Shown here piece after piece: positions 44,898 to 53,643 of a stretch of 64,000 bases of DNA. Made by a program: the position numbers and the translations under genes. The first letter of the stretch is position 1; the number at the start of each line of letters is the position of its first letter. A model generated the notes under the pieces. The model was given only the letters and a program-made list of their open reading frames with translations, did not search any database and was not told where the DNA came from. This DNA comes from Saprospiraceae bacterium (lineage in GTDB: Bacteria > Bacteroidota > Bacteroidia > Chitinophagales > Saprospiraceae). The stretch is from positions 1-64,000 of the forward strand of contig JADJWN010000009.1 of assembly GCA_016716335.1 (NCBI GenBank), written 5' to 3'.

Positions 44898-45785
44898 TCA
44901 GCTTTCTTTACTGGCTTTATAAAGGGTTTCTTTTTCTTCGTCTGTCAAGCTTTCATATCCGCTTACTTTGATTTTGTCCAGAATACGGTCCACTTCATAT
45001 TGCAATGGTGTAGCAGCATTCTGTGGAAAATGAGCACCTCTGTGCTTAGGTCCTGCCTTGTATTCCACACGAAGTGGAGAGGATTTCCGCTGGCGGGATG
45101 GTTTTCTCTCTCTTTTGAAAAATTGCTGTATCCGGTACACAAAGTCTGTGATATCCGTACCATTTCTCAACAGATAGACAAATAAAAAACCAAACATGGC
45201 CCCTCCCAGATGTGCTATATGTCCACCGGAATTGATATTGCCCCTCACACCTATCAGGTCAAAAAACAAAATGAAAAGCCCAATGTACTTTATTTTCACA
45301 TTCCCCAGCAGGATCAGACGCATGTTATAATCCGGTGCGGTAGCCACAGCTGTAAAAACCAATGCCAGAACAGCCGCAGATGCACCCAGTGCCATACTGC
45401 CCACAGATGGCAGCAACTGATATGACAGGATGTATGCCAAAGCACCCGTCAATCCTCCCAGAATATATACAGGCAGTATTCTTCTGTCACCCAGTAAATC
45501 ACCTACTATGGTGCCAAACCAATAAAACATCAGCATATTCCACGCCATATGCCAGAATCCTGCATGGATAAACATATGGGTAATCAACGTCCACGGTCTT
45601 GTGAGCAGTGTCGCAGGACTGCCCGGCAGGGCAATCCATGACATCACTGATTGTGACCAGGAAGGAAAAAACGCTTCAAACAAAGCAGTGACCATGTACA
45701 CTGCTATGTTCAGTATCAATATGCGAATGACCATATTGCCTGTCTGAAAAGCCCTCTGTACATCTTCTGCTATAGATCTGATCAT
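44898..45785 (-). CDS. Rhomboid family intramembrane serine protease
   Basis: 295 residues. Six or more membrane segments; the catalytic Ser is in MALGASAAVLALV (GxS) and the catalytic His in GGHIAHLGGAMFGF. The HxxxN motif region is FIHAGFWHMAWNMLMFYWFG. A cytoplasmic C-terminal tail of about 80 basic residues follows the membrane domain, which suggests a regulatory or binding part. It lies 24 bases downstream of another rhomboid gene on the same strand. Substrates are unknown. Confidence 0.92.
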   Translation of the reverse strand: MIRSIAEDVQRAFQTGNMVIRILILNIAVYMVTALFEAFFPSWSQSVMSWIALPGSPATLLTRPWTLITHMFIHAGFWHMAWNMLMFYWFGTIVGDLLGDRRILPVYILGGLTGALAYILSYQLLPSVGSMALGASAAVLALVFTAVATAPDYNMRLILLGNVKIKYIGLFILFFDLIGVRGNINSGGHIAHLGGAMFGFLFVYLLRNGTDITDFVYRIQQFFKRERKPSRQRKSSPLRVEYKAGPKHRGAHFPQNAATPLQYEVDRILDKIKVSGYESLTDEEKETLYKASKES

Positions 45786-45808
45786 AATGGGTGATTTATT
45801 CCGTGTTT

Positions 45809-46414
45809 TTAACGCAAATTATCCATTTTCCAATACTTTATCATCAGAAATCCTGCTATGGCACCTCCGATATGGGCAAAATGTCCGATACCGGGCTGTG
45901 TTCCTGTGACTCCGCTGAATAAACCTATGGCTATCAGGCCCAATGCAAGATATTTGGTCTTGACAGGAATAGGAGGAAAGAGCAGCATCAGCCGTACATT
46001 CGGAAACATGGTCGCAAAGGCAGCCAATACCCCATATACAGCCCCGGAAGCGCCTAAAATTATCCCCTTTGTCACCAATAGCTGAGCAATGGAGGCTACA
46101 AGACCTGATACAATGTATAAGGTAAGAAATCTTTTGGGCCCGAGCGTGTATTCTACCATCGGTCCAAGGAATAACAGACCCAGCATGTTGAAAAACAGAT
46201 GCTGTTCATTATCGTGCATAAACATATGCGTAATGATTTGTACGGGTTCAAATTTCACATAATCCTGTATCGATGGGTCGTAATATATTTGTGAAGGATG
46301 CACTAAATTAAAATAATTCTCCAGCCCCGGTATCGGCAGCAGATACTTCACTGCAAAGAATACGATGACATTGATGATTATCAGATTTTTAACCACATCA
46401 CTTATCCGGACCAT
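45809..46414 (-). CDS. Rhomboid family intramembrane serine protease (short form)
   Basis: 201 residues with six membrane helices and little else. Catalytic Ser in GIILGASGAVYGVLAAF, catalytic His in GIGHFAHIGGAIAGF; MFMHDNEQHLFFNMLGLLFL carries the conserved H and N. It is a compact basic rhomboid core, shorter than its neighbour. Arrangement mutL, then short rhomboid, then long rhomboid on one strand with spacings of 10 and 23 bases suggests one operon. Confidence 0.92.
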   Translation of the reverse strand: MVRISDVVKNLIIINVIVFFAVKYLLPIPGLENYFNLVHPSQIYYDPSIQDYVKFEPVQIITHMFMHDNEQHLFFNMLGLLFLGPMVEYTLGPKRFLTLYIVSGLVASIAQLLVTKGIILGASGAVYGVLAAFATMFPNVRLMLLFPPIPVKTKYLALGLIAIGLFSGVTGTQPGIGHFAHIGGAIAGFLMIKYWKMDNLR

Positions 46415-46424
46415 TTGCTCTGTT

Positions 46425-48245
46425 TTAATTGAATTTTTTAATGATTTCGGCCATTTCCATCACGATAAAACATTTGTTACCTCCGGGACTCACATGTGGC
46501 ATTTTGCAGGCAAAAAGCTGATCTGCGAGCATCTGCATTTCTTCCTTACTCAAAACCTGCCCTTTTTTTATGGATGCAGACTCAGCCATAGACCTTGCCA
46601 GATTTTCTTTGATGCCCAGCTGAAACTCGATATTACGGTGATAACAGTCTATCAGATTATCCATCATGCTATCCAGCGATACCGAACTGTGGAGACCGGC
46701 CGGAGTACCGTGTATAACAAAAGCATTATTGCCAAAATCACTTATTTCAAATCCCAAAGCATTGACTTCCTCAATGATAGATTTGAGCATTTCTGCCTTA
46801 GCCGCACTCATCTCTATCACTCTGGGAAACAATTCTTTCTGGGTGGCATGCTCACCTGTTTCAAGTTTTTCGATAAACTGCTCATAAAGTATCCGCTGAT
46901 GGGCAGCTTGCTGGTCCATAATCATCAGTCCGGATTTGACCTGATATATGATATAACTCTGATGAAGCTGAAAGGGTTCTTTCCCTGACTGTTGTTTTTG
47001 GGAAGTTATCAGTCCTTCTTCATCATCCATTCTGAATACTTCACTCTCTATCACATCAGGTCCTGATACTTTCTGACTCTGCAGACTGCTGTACAATTGC
47101 TCCCAGTGCTGTATCTGCGCCTTTTCCTGCTGCCTGGAAGCCTGCTGCCACATTTGCTGACTGAACAGGTCTTTGCCAGCCGAGGGTATGGCATCGGCAT
47201 ATACCTTCTGCTGTCCCAGATTGGAGTCCAGTGTAAAATCCAGCATACCCGCTACACTGAACTGACCCAAAGCATGTTTGACTGTAACTTTGACTATATT
47301 GTAAATCAATCGCTCGTCCTCAAATTTGATCTCAGTTTTGGTAGGATGTACATTGATATCTATCTGTGCCGGATCCATATCCAGAAAAATCACATAGCCC
47401 GGATACTGTTCCTTCTGAATCAGCTCATCGTAAGCCATACGTACGGCATGATTGAGATAATTGCTTTTGATAAATCTTTTGTTTACAAAAAAATACTGAT
47501 CTCCGGGTGTTTTTTTGGAAGCCTCGGCCTTGAAGGTAAAGCCCGACACCACACACAACTCCGTTTCTTCCTCTACGGGCAGCAGCTTATCCGTATATTG
47601 TCTGCCTAAGATATTGACTATTCTCTGTTTCAGATTTGATTTTGGAAGATGAAATATCTCATTTCCATTATGAAACAAATGAAAGGCAATCTCGGGATGA
47701 GCCAATGCTACTCTGTGAAATTCATCCAGGATATGGCGAAATTCGACGGGATCTGACTTGAGAAATTTTCTCCTTGCAGGTACGTTGAAGAACAGGTTTT
47801 TCACAGCGATACTGGTACCCTGAGCACTTTGAGCACTTTCCTGTTTCTGTACTGCTGTACCTTCGATGAGAATGCGGGTCGCAATGTCCGAGTCATGAGG
47901 CCTGCTCAGCATCTCCACCTGTGCTATGGCTGCAATCGAGGCCAGTGCCTCTCCCCTGAATCCCATCGTCTTTATGGCAAAAAGGTCTTCGGCGTTCCTT
48001 ATTTTGGAGGTCGCATGCCGCTCAAATGCCATCCGTGCATCTGTCGGAGTCATTCCTTTGCCGTCGTCAATCACCTGAATAAGGGTCTTGCCGGCGTCTT
48101 TGATGATAATACGGATAGAGGTGCTCCCCGCATCAATGGCATTTTCTACCAGCTCCTTCACCACAGAAGCCGGCCTTTGTATCACCTCTCCGGCTGCAAT
48201 CTGATTGGCTATGCTGTCCGGCAACAATTTGATTACATCCTGCAT
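46425..48245 (-). CDS. mutL: DNA mismatch repair protein MutL
   Basis: 606 residues. The GHKL ATPase domain is complete: VKELVENAIDAGSTSI, DDGKGM, HATSKI, MGFRGEALASIAAI, and VNKRFIKSNYLNHAV. The C-terminal dimerisation domain starts near 420 (LHQSYIIYQVKSGLMIMDQQ). The endonuclease motif of other MutL proteins, DQHA-x2-E-x4-E, is read here as DQQAAHQRILYE: the His and the first Glu are replaced by Gln. The end (LFACKMPHVSPGGNKCFIVM) is the Bacteroidetes form. It overlaps the upstream 118-residue gene by 13 bases. Confidence 0.95.
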   Translation of the reverse strand: MQDVIKLLPDSIANQIAAGEVIQRPASVVKELVENAIDAGSTSIRIIIKDAGKTLIQVIDDGKGMTPTDARMAFERHATSKIRNAEDLFAIKTMGFRGEALASIAAIAQVEMLSRPHDSDIATRILIEGTAVQKQESAQSAQGTSIAVKNLFFNVPARRKFLKSDPVEFRHILDEFHRVALAHPEIAFHLFHNGNEIFHLPKSNLKQRIVNILGRQYTDKLLPVEEETELCVVSGFTFKAEASKKTPGDQYFFVNKRFIKSNYLNHAVRMAYDELIQKEQYPGYVIFLDMDPAQIDINVHPTKTEIKFEDERLIYNIVKVTVKHALGQFSVAGMLDFTLDSNLGQQKVYADAIPSAGKDLFSQQMWQQASRQQEKAQIQHWEQLYSSLQSQKVSGPDVIESEVFRMDDEEGLITSQKQQSGKEPFQLHQSYIIYQVKSGLMIMDQQAAHQRILYEQFIEKLETGEHATQKELFPRVIEMSAAKAEMLKSIIEEVNALGFEISDFGNNAFVIHGTPAGLHSSVSLDSMMDNLIDCYHRNIEFQLGIKENLARSMAESASIKKGQVLSKEEMQMLADQLFACKMPHVSPGGNKCFIVMEMAEIIKKFN

Positions 48246-48586
48246 AGCCTGTTATTTATAATCCTGTAAAAAACATCCACCATCCTGAAAAATACGTCAG
48301 AATGCAATATCATATAGGCGATGATGAACAGCAATACAATAATGACCAAAAGTCGGATGGTAGATTTTTTCTCTTCTGCAGACCGGTACTGCGCATCTGC
48401 CCGGTAACGCATGCGGAGCCCCGTACGTATGCGCTCCTTGAGCAATTCCGGATCTTTCTCTGCCCCCTCTTTTTCCTCATACTGACTGAGCCTTTGTTTC
48501 AAATCTTCCTTGACCGGATCATAGTATCTGGGGATATATTCAAACTGCCGGGGTTTAAATCTGTTTCCGAATCCAAATCTTAACAT
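48233..48586 (-). CDS. Conserved small membrane protein upstream of mutL
   Basis: About 117 residues from the ATG at 48586; a GTG two codons earlier is possible. It begins with a basic aromatic patch (FGFGNRFKPRQFEYIPRYYD), continues with a charged coiled-coil-like stretch (VKEDLKQRLSQYEEKEGAEK), and ends with one transmembrane helix (LLVIIVLLFIIAYMIL). The opening motif is common to a small protein found beside mutL in Bacteroidetes. No function is known. It overlaps the mutL start by 13 bases, indicating translational coupling. Confidence 0.75.
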   Translation of the reverse strand: MLRFGFGNRFKPRQFEYIPRYYDPVKEDLKQRLSQYEEKEGAEKDPELLKERIRTGLRMRYRADAQYRSAEEKKSTIRLLVIIVLLFIIAYMILHSDVFFRMVDVFYRIINNRLCRM

Positions 48587-48655
48587 AGGCACAAAGTTAA
48601 GATTATCCGCTTATACTTTCCGGCCTTCCACAGAGAATTATGCATTTTATAATCC

Positions 48656-49117
48656 TCAGAATCCTAAGAGCTCTGCCAGCTGATCAGCATGGTCGTCTGT
48701 CCTCACTTTATCCACAATGTGCGTGATAATTCCATTTTCATCCGTGACCACAGTGGTGCGGTACACTCCTATGACATCTTTACCCATAAATTTCTTGGGG
48801 CCATACAACCCGAAGGCATTCAACACTTCCTTGTCAGGATCCGCCAGTAATGAGAAAGGAAATTCAAATTTTTCAATGAATTTTTTGTGTTTCTTTTCCG
48901 TGTCGGGGCTGATTCCGTAAATCTTATAACCTCTTTTGGTAAATTTTGAATAGTGATCCCGCAGGCTGCATGCCTCCTTGGTGCATCCGGGGCTGTCATC
49001 CTTGGGATAAAAAAACAATATGGTTTTACTTCCTTTGAGGCTCTCGGAGGAGACTGTATTTCCGTTTTCGTCAGTGGTACTGAATGCCGGAATGCTTTGT
49101 CCAACTTTAATATTCAT
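48656..49117 (-). CDS. bcp: Thiol peroxidase, BCP/PrxQ-type peroxiredoxin
   Basis: 153 residues. Reduces hydrogen peroxide and organic peroxides with thioredoxin as donor. Signature segments are GSKTILFFYPKDDSPGCTKEAC (given here as KTILFFYPKDDSPGCT and KEACSLRDHY), where the peroxidatic Cys is in PGCT and the resolving Cys five residues later, and YGPKKFMGKDVIGVYRTTVV. The ATG at 49117 starts MNIKVGQSIP, the normal PrxQ N-terminus; a longer form with a 19-residue basic extension is unlikely. Cytoplasmic, single gene. Confidence 0.93.
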   Translation of the reverse strand: MNIKVGQSIPAFSTTDENGNTVSSESLKGSKTILFFYPKDDSPGCTKEACSLRDHYSKFTKRGYKIYGISPDTEKKHKKFIEKFEFPFSLLADPDKEVLNAFGLYGPKKFMGKDVIGVYRTTVVTDENGIITHIVDKVRTDDHADQLAELLGF

Positions 49118-49332
49118 AAATTTTCCTGATTTTAATTTTCGTGACAAACAAGCACTTCGGTAAATGGTTTTCAATAAATGACAAATTCGAAATACATAAG
49201 GCCGGTGAAGGGAATTGTTTATTCAGGTAATTCCGGAATGAGCAAATGGAAACTGAAAATCATTCCCGTAAATTTCCGGAAATAATTTTATAACCTATGT
49301 GTTGGGATCAGATTACAATTAAGAGATACAGT

Positions 49333-50418
49333 ATGCACAGGAGTCTCCTGCTGTTGATCATGCTCATTTATTCTTCCGGGGATGCATTATCTCAGAATAG
49401 TTTGTCTTTATACTCGGCAACACATTACGGCTTTATCTTCCCGCACAGTCAGGAGGTACAAAACACCACAGGAGCCAGACCTTTCGGCATCGAAGCCGGT
49501 GTCATGTACACGGACACTTCTGATGCCGTGTACAATACGTGTAATTGTTTTACAGGTCAGGGTATGAATGTCACTTACTTTGACTTTGACCGGGATTTTT
49601 TGGGCAGATCATTTGGTGTGAATTACTTTTTTGAGCCTGCTTTCAGGATAGACGGCAGACTTCAGTTTAAGATCCGCGGCACCCTCGGGGCTATATACCT
49701 GACTAACCCCTATGATCCTGTCAGCAATCCTTCCAATCAGTCCTACAGCACCCATGCCAGCTTCTTTCTGGGCTTGTCCTCAGGATTGTCTTATCAGATC
49801 TCACCAACATGGCAGGCATCACTCTATGCCAATTATCTCCACACGAGCAATGGAGGCTTTAAAGATCCGAATAAAGGCATCAACTGGCCAACAGCACAAC
49901 TGCAGTTCAACCATTTCCCGGGTTCATTCAGAGTGCCGGATGCAAAAAATCGGATTACCCATCAGGAATTCAGATCAGGTATTACCGTATATGGCATTTT
50001 TGCCAGCAGACTGCTGCAACACGGGGATAAGGTACGCTACTCTGTTTTTGGACTTACCGCCGAAGCTTACCGACAGTTCACCAACATCAGCGGGTGGATA
50101 GCCGGCGCAGAACTATATGAGGATATATCTCTCAAAAAAAGGATGGAAAAGGAAGATATCTACGGAATTTCCAGTGTTCGTTCCGGACTGACTGCAGGAC
50201 ATGTTTTTCTTTTGGGCAGGATACAATTCTCCCAGCAGCTGGGTTATTATCTCTACAGTCCTAACCCCTTTTTTGGAGGATTTTATCACCGTTGGGGACT
50301 CAATTATGCTAAAAATGACCGTTGGGTATTCGGGGCTTCTCTCAAAGCGCACCGGCATGTGGCCAATTTTGTGGATGTGAGGGTGGGATACCGATGGAGC
50401 CGGAAAATTGAAAAATAA
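49333..50418 (+). CDS. PagL-like lipid A deacylase (acyloxyacyl hydrolase)
   Basis: 361 residues from the ATG at 49333, chosen because it begins directly with the signal peptide (MHRSLLLLIMLIYSSGDALS). The mature part is an outer-membrane barrel. The active-site segment NYLHTSNGGFKDPNKG holds the His-Ser-Asn arrangement of PagL-type 3-O-deacylases, and GINWPTAQLQFNHF follows as in Bacteroidetes homologues. It ends in a basic strand, YRWSRKIEK. It probably trims acyl chains from lipid A at the outer membrane. Convergent with the deacetylase gene. Confidence 0.83.
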   Translation: MHRSLLLLIMLIYSSGDALSQNSLSLYSATHYGFIFPHSQEVQNTTGARPFGIEAGVMYTDTSDAVYNTCNCFTGQGMNVTYFDFDRDFLGRSFGVNYFFEPAFRIDGRLQFKIRGTLGAIYLTNPYDPVSNPSNQSYSTHASFFLGLSSGLSYQISPTWQASLYANYLHTSNGGFKDPNKGINWPTAQLQFNHFPGSFRVPDAKNRITHQEFRSGITVYGIFASRLLQHGDKVRYSVFGLTAEAYRQFTNISGWIAGAELYEDISLKKRMEKEDIYGISSVRSGLTAGHVFLLGRIQFSQQLGYYLYSPNPFFGGFYHRWGLNYAKNDRWVFGASLKAHRHVANFVDVRVGYRWSRKIEK

Positions 50419-50443
50419 GGGTAAATAGGCGGGCAAAATATTG

Positions 50444-51769
50444 TCACCCTGACCCATCCGAGGTGTTCTTTGCGATAAGCCCGCGATATACCTGCTCCCA
50501 GCCTGCCCATCCATGCAGGTCATAGAATGAGCTGTTGTGCCATATTGTGGTCAGTGGTGAGTCATAATGACGGGCTGTTTCAATCATATCAGACACTATC
50601 GCCATAGCGTGATGAGGCTGCAGTTTGAGATGTACCTTCAGGCTGACATCCATCACCTGAAAAGGAGTCACCCGAAGCCGTGTCTGACATTCTCTTTCCA
50701 GATCGTACCAGTAAAAATCATAACCTGTACCTGCCCTGTACCCCACCGCATCATGAAATCCCATGGTAAAATCATGCTCCAAACCAAAATCCAGCAACAT
50801 CCGGTATGTGCCCGGCAGGCTCATCAGCAAATAATGCATCCTGGAGCGTTTTACCTCTCTTCCTGTGATCTGTTCCAGTATTTTTTTTTCCCGCATCAAT
50901 TGTGAGCCATTCTGTCTGCTCTGCGCAGAGGGGTGCAGCCCAATTTCATTTTTTTCTGCGATTTGCAGTATCTGCCTTTGTACCTCCGGGTCGAATGGAG
51001 AATGATTTTTGTCCAGCCTGCCACCTTCAGGAGCAAGGAGCATAAAAAAAATCGGACGGATATCGCATTGCTCATGTATCTCATCCAGCAGCGCCCAGGT
51101 ATGAAAAGGATCCATTGATACATCCTGCCGGGCACGCCAGCGGTTTTTTATCGCAGGAATATTCCATGACAGGAGATCCTTCAATCCACCCCCTATGTTT
51201 TTCCATCCCTTGCGGTGATAAGCCCAGATCTGATCCACATCCAGGGTAGGACGAATGCAAAACCGCTGAACCGGTGAAGGTAGCATCAAATCAAACTTTT
51301 CCTTCAGCTTTGACCTGATCCAATGTATCGCATGGTCCACCAGAGGTATCTGCAATATGTTTTTCTGATAAGCCAGACTGTCACCGGCACAGAATCTGCC
51401 CAACGCATCTCCGCTGTAGGGAAGATACTCCTCATAACGACTGAGAAAAAAGAAAACCAGTGCAAATAAATCCTGATCAAAATCCGGACCTTCCCCTTCT
51501 CCGGCAGCAAAAAGGCAGTTTTTATCCTGCCCGGTGAGTATTGCCAGCCATTCCCTGCGTATGCCCTGCTCCCACAGTAAACCACAGGACGGCATCCGCA
51601 CCCCATCTTCCACTGTAGTTCCATATTCGATTATATATTGCATCCCGGGACTTCGGCTGTTACTTATTTGCAGCCCACATCCCAGTACCTGACGGAATAT
51701 AAAGTCTGTCACATACTCCAGTCTGGGAGTTATCTGCGGAGATATAATATACACAGTGGGTGCCTGCAA
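50444..51769 (-). CDS. Polysaccharide deacetylase family protein with DUF7033-like N-terminus
   Basis: 441 residues. A Bacteroidetes-specific N-terminal domain (about 1-160: YVTDFIFRQVLG, IIEYGTTVEDG, LFALVFFFLSRYEEYLPY) precedes a NodB-like region: CIRPTLDVDQIWAYHRKGWK with the catalytic/metal Asp pair region, IRPIFFMLLAPEGG, EIGLHPSAQS with His ligand, SRMHYLLMSLPGTYRMLLD and FHDAVGYRAGTGYDFYWYD. Such genes often sit near surface-glycan synthesis loci; here it is isolated. The reaction is presumably N-deacetylation of a cell-envelope or secreted polysaccharide. No signal peptide, so it probably works in the cytoplasm. Confidence 0.85.
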   Translation of the reverse strand: MQAPTVYIISPQITPRLEYVTDFIFRQVLGCGLQISNSRSPGMQYIIEYGTTVEDGVRMPSCGLLWEQGIRREWLAILTGQDKNCLFAAGEGEGPDFDQDLFALVFFFLSRYEEYLPYSGDALGRFCAGDSLAYQKNILQIPLVDHAIHWIRSKLKEKFDLMLPSPVQRFCIRPTLDVDQIWAYHRKGWKNIGGGLKDLLSWNIPAIKNRWRARQDVSMDPFHTWALLDEIHEQCDIRPIFFMLLAPEGGRLDKNHSPFDPEVQRQILQIAEKNEIGLHPSAQSRQNGSQLMREKKILEQITGREVKRSRMHYLLMSLPGTYRMLLDFGLEHDFTMGFHDAVGYRAGTGYDFYWYDLERECQTRLRVTPFQVMDVSLKVHLKLQPHHAMAIVSDMIETARHYDSPLTTIWHNSSFYDLHGWAGWEQVYRGLIAKNTSDGSG

Positions 51770-51845
51770 AGTTTTTTAATCTTTTTTTATGAAAATCCGT
51801 TATTTTTGGAAATTCAAAAGTATTGAATCTTATTGGTATAAACAC

Positions 51846-52651
51846 GTGAAAACATACCTTTTACCGATTTTCAGTATCTTGTGTCTTGCAGTTTCAGGAC
51901 TACATGGTCAAAAATCCTTTCAGCCCAAGCAGCTGGATTTTGATTGGAAAGGTATTGTGTACCGCAACGAATATACAGGAAGGCTGACCCTGAATACCAA
52001 TGGTTTTTCGATCGCCTACAATACCGGCAAAATCAAAACCTATTACAAGACGGAGTACTACCATTTTGAGTTAGGCTATCTTTCAGATCCCAGAGAGCAG
52101 AGACAAAACCGCAACACCTATCTTTCTGTCAGCCGACTATCCGAGCCATTCCGGTTTGGCAAGCAAAACCAGCTGTTCATGCTCAGAGCCGGCAAGGGGG
52201 TGAAAAAGCTTCTTTCTGACAAGACCAAAAGGAAAGGAGTAGCCTTGGGAATGAATTATGAAGCAGGTCCGGCACTGGCTCTTCTTAAGCCCGTATATCT
52301 GGATCTGATTTACCTGTCTGAAGTGGATGGCCGCAATACCATTGAAATCAGGACGGAAAATATTCTCCCGCCAATGCAGATAAGTTTTTGGATTACAACA
52401 GTATTTTCGGAGGTGGTCCTAATTCCCGGGGATGGTCCGAACTCAGCATTGTGCCGGGCATTCAGGGCAAACTCGGTCTGTTTTTTTCGGTAGGAGCATT
52501 TGATGAATTTGCCAAATCCATCGAACTCGGTATCATGGGAGAGCTTTTCATGCGTAAGGTACCTATCATGGTAGAGACACAAGCCATCAGCAATAAGCCT
52601 TATTTTGTCAACTTTTATGCTACTATTGAGTTAGGTAAGAGAGTCAATTAA
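51846..52651 (+). CDS. Secreted outer-membrane b-barrel protein, frameshifted as sequenced
   Basis: The first frame has a signal peptide (VKTYLLPIFSILCLAVSGLHGQ, from GTG 51846; an in-frame ATG at 51789 adds 19 residues) and strands typical of a Bacteroidetes outer-membrane barrel (YNTGKIKTYYKTEYYHFELGY, split by turns; LGMNYEAGPALALLKP). The second frame supplies the rest: DYNSIFGGGPNSRGWSELSI, PGIQGKLGLFFSVGAFDEFA and the ending KPYFVNFYATIELGKRVN. Adding one base near 52366-52373 joins them as NADKFLDYNSIF, giving about 268 residues. Family not named. It is 19 bases upstream of lipA but unlikely to be functionally linked. Confidence 0.7.
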
Positions 52652-52670
52652 TCAAATAAAATTCAGGAGA

Positions 52671-53543
52671 GTGGTAGAATTGCCCATTGTCACAGCCGCA
52701 GAAGAGAAAAAGAAAAAGCCTGACTGGCTCAGAGTAAAATTACCTATTGGTGAGGATTACAGGAGAGTGAGGAGTCTGGTGGACGAATACAAGCTGCACA
52801 CCATTTGTCAGAGCGGCAATTGTCCCAATATGGGTGAATGCTGGGGAGCAGGTACGGCTACATTCATGATACTGGGCAATGTCTGTACCCGCAGCTGTTC
52901 TTTTTGTGCCGTGAAGACCGGAAGGCCCAATGAATATGATGAGGATGAGCCACGAAGAGTAGCAGAAGCCATATTCCTCATGAAGGTAAAGCATGCTGTA
53001 ATCACCTCTGTCAACAGAGACGAACTAAAGGACAGAGGGGCAGAAATCTGGTATCAGACCGTCAGAGCCGTCAAGGAGGTGAGCCCTGAAACTACCATTG
53101 AAACCCTGATACCTGACGTCAAAGCCAACTGGGATGCTCTCCATCGTATGATCAGTGCCGGTCAGGAAGTAGTATCACATAATATGGAGACCGTAGAGCG
53201 TCTTTACAGACTTGTAAGGCCTCAGGCCAGATATTCCAGATCTCTGGAGCAGATCCGCCGGACCAAAGACTATGGCAAACGCACCAAATCCGGTATCATG
53301 GTAGGGTTGGGCGAAACCAAGGAAGAAGTGTTCAGGATTATGGATGATCTTGCAGCACATGGCTGTGACGTCCTGACCATAGGCCAATACCTGCAGCCTA
53401 CCAAAATGCACATCGAGGTAGCGGAATTCATACATCCCGAGACCTTTGCCATGTACAGGGAAGAAGGACTGTCACGGGGATTCAAATTTGTAGAAAGCGG
53501 ACCTTTGGTACGCAGCAGCTACCATGCAGAAAGACATCTTTGA
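52671..53543 (+). CDS. lipA: Lipoyl synthase
   Basis: 290 residues. Radical-SAM enzyme inserting two sulfurs into octanoyl groups. Both iron-sulfur sites are present: the auxiliary cluster CQSGNCPNMGECWGAGTATF and the radical-SAM CTRSCSFCAVKTGRP. The rest of the family follows: HAVITSVNRDELKDRGAE, IETLIPDVKANWDAL, SHNMETVERLYRLVRPQARY, GIMVGLGETKEEVF and TIGQYLQPTKMH. The start is GTG at 52671; no ATG lies closer to the conserved region. Confidence 0.96.
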   Translation: MVELPIVTAAEEKKKKPDWLRVKLPIGEDYRRVRSLVDEYKLHTICQSGNCPNMGECWGAGTATFMILGNVCTRSCSFCAVKTGRPNEYDEDEPRRVAEAIFLMKVKHAVITSVNRDELKDRGAEIWYQTVRAVKEVSPETTIETLIPDVKANWDALHRMISAGQEVVSHNMETVERLYRLVRPQARYSRSLEQIRRTKDYGKRTKSGIMVGLGETKEEVFRIMDDLAAHGCDVLTIGQYLQPTKMHIEVAEFIHPETFAMYREEGLSRGFKFVESGPLVRSSYHAERHL

Positions 53544-53643
53544 TATCTGAACTATAAACTACAGGTATAGATACTGGAAGTCACCAGTCATCCTATGTTC
53601 AGTATTTCTCTTAAGTCCAACTTTTCAATGAAGGGCCGTGGAT

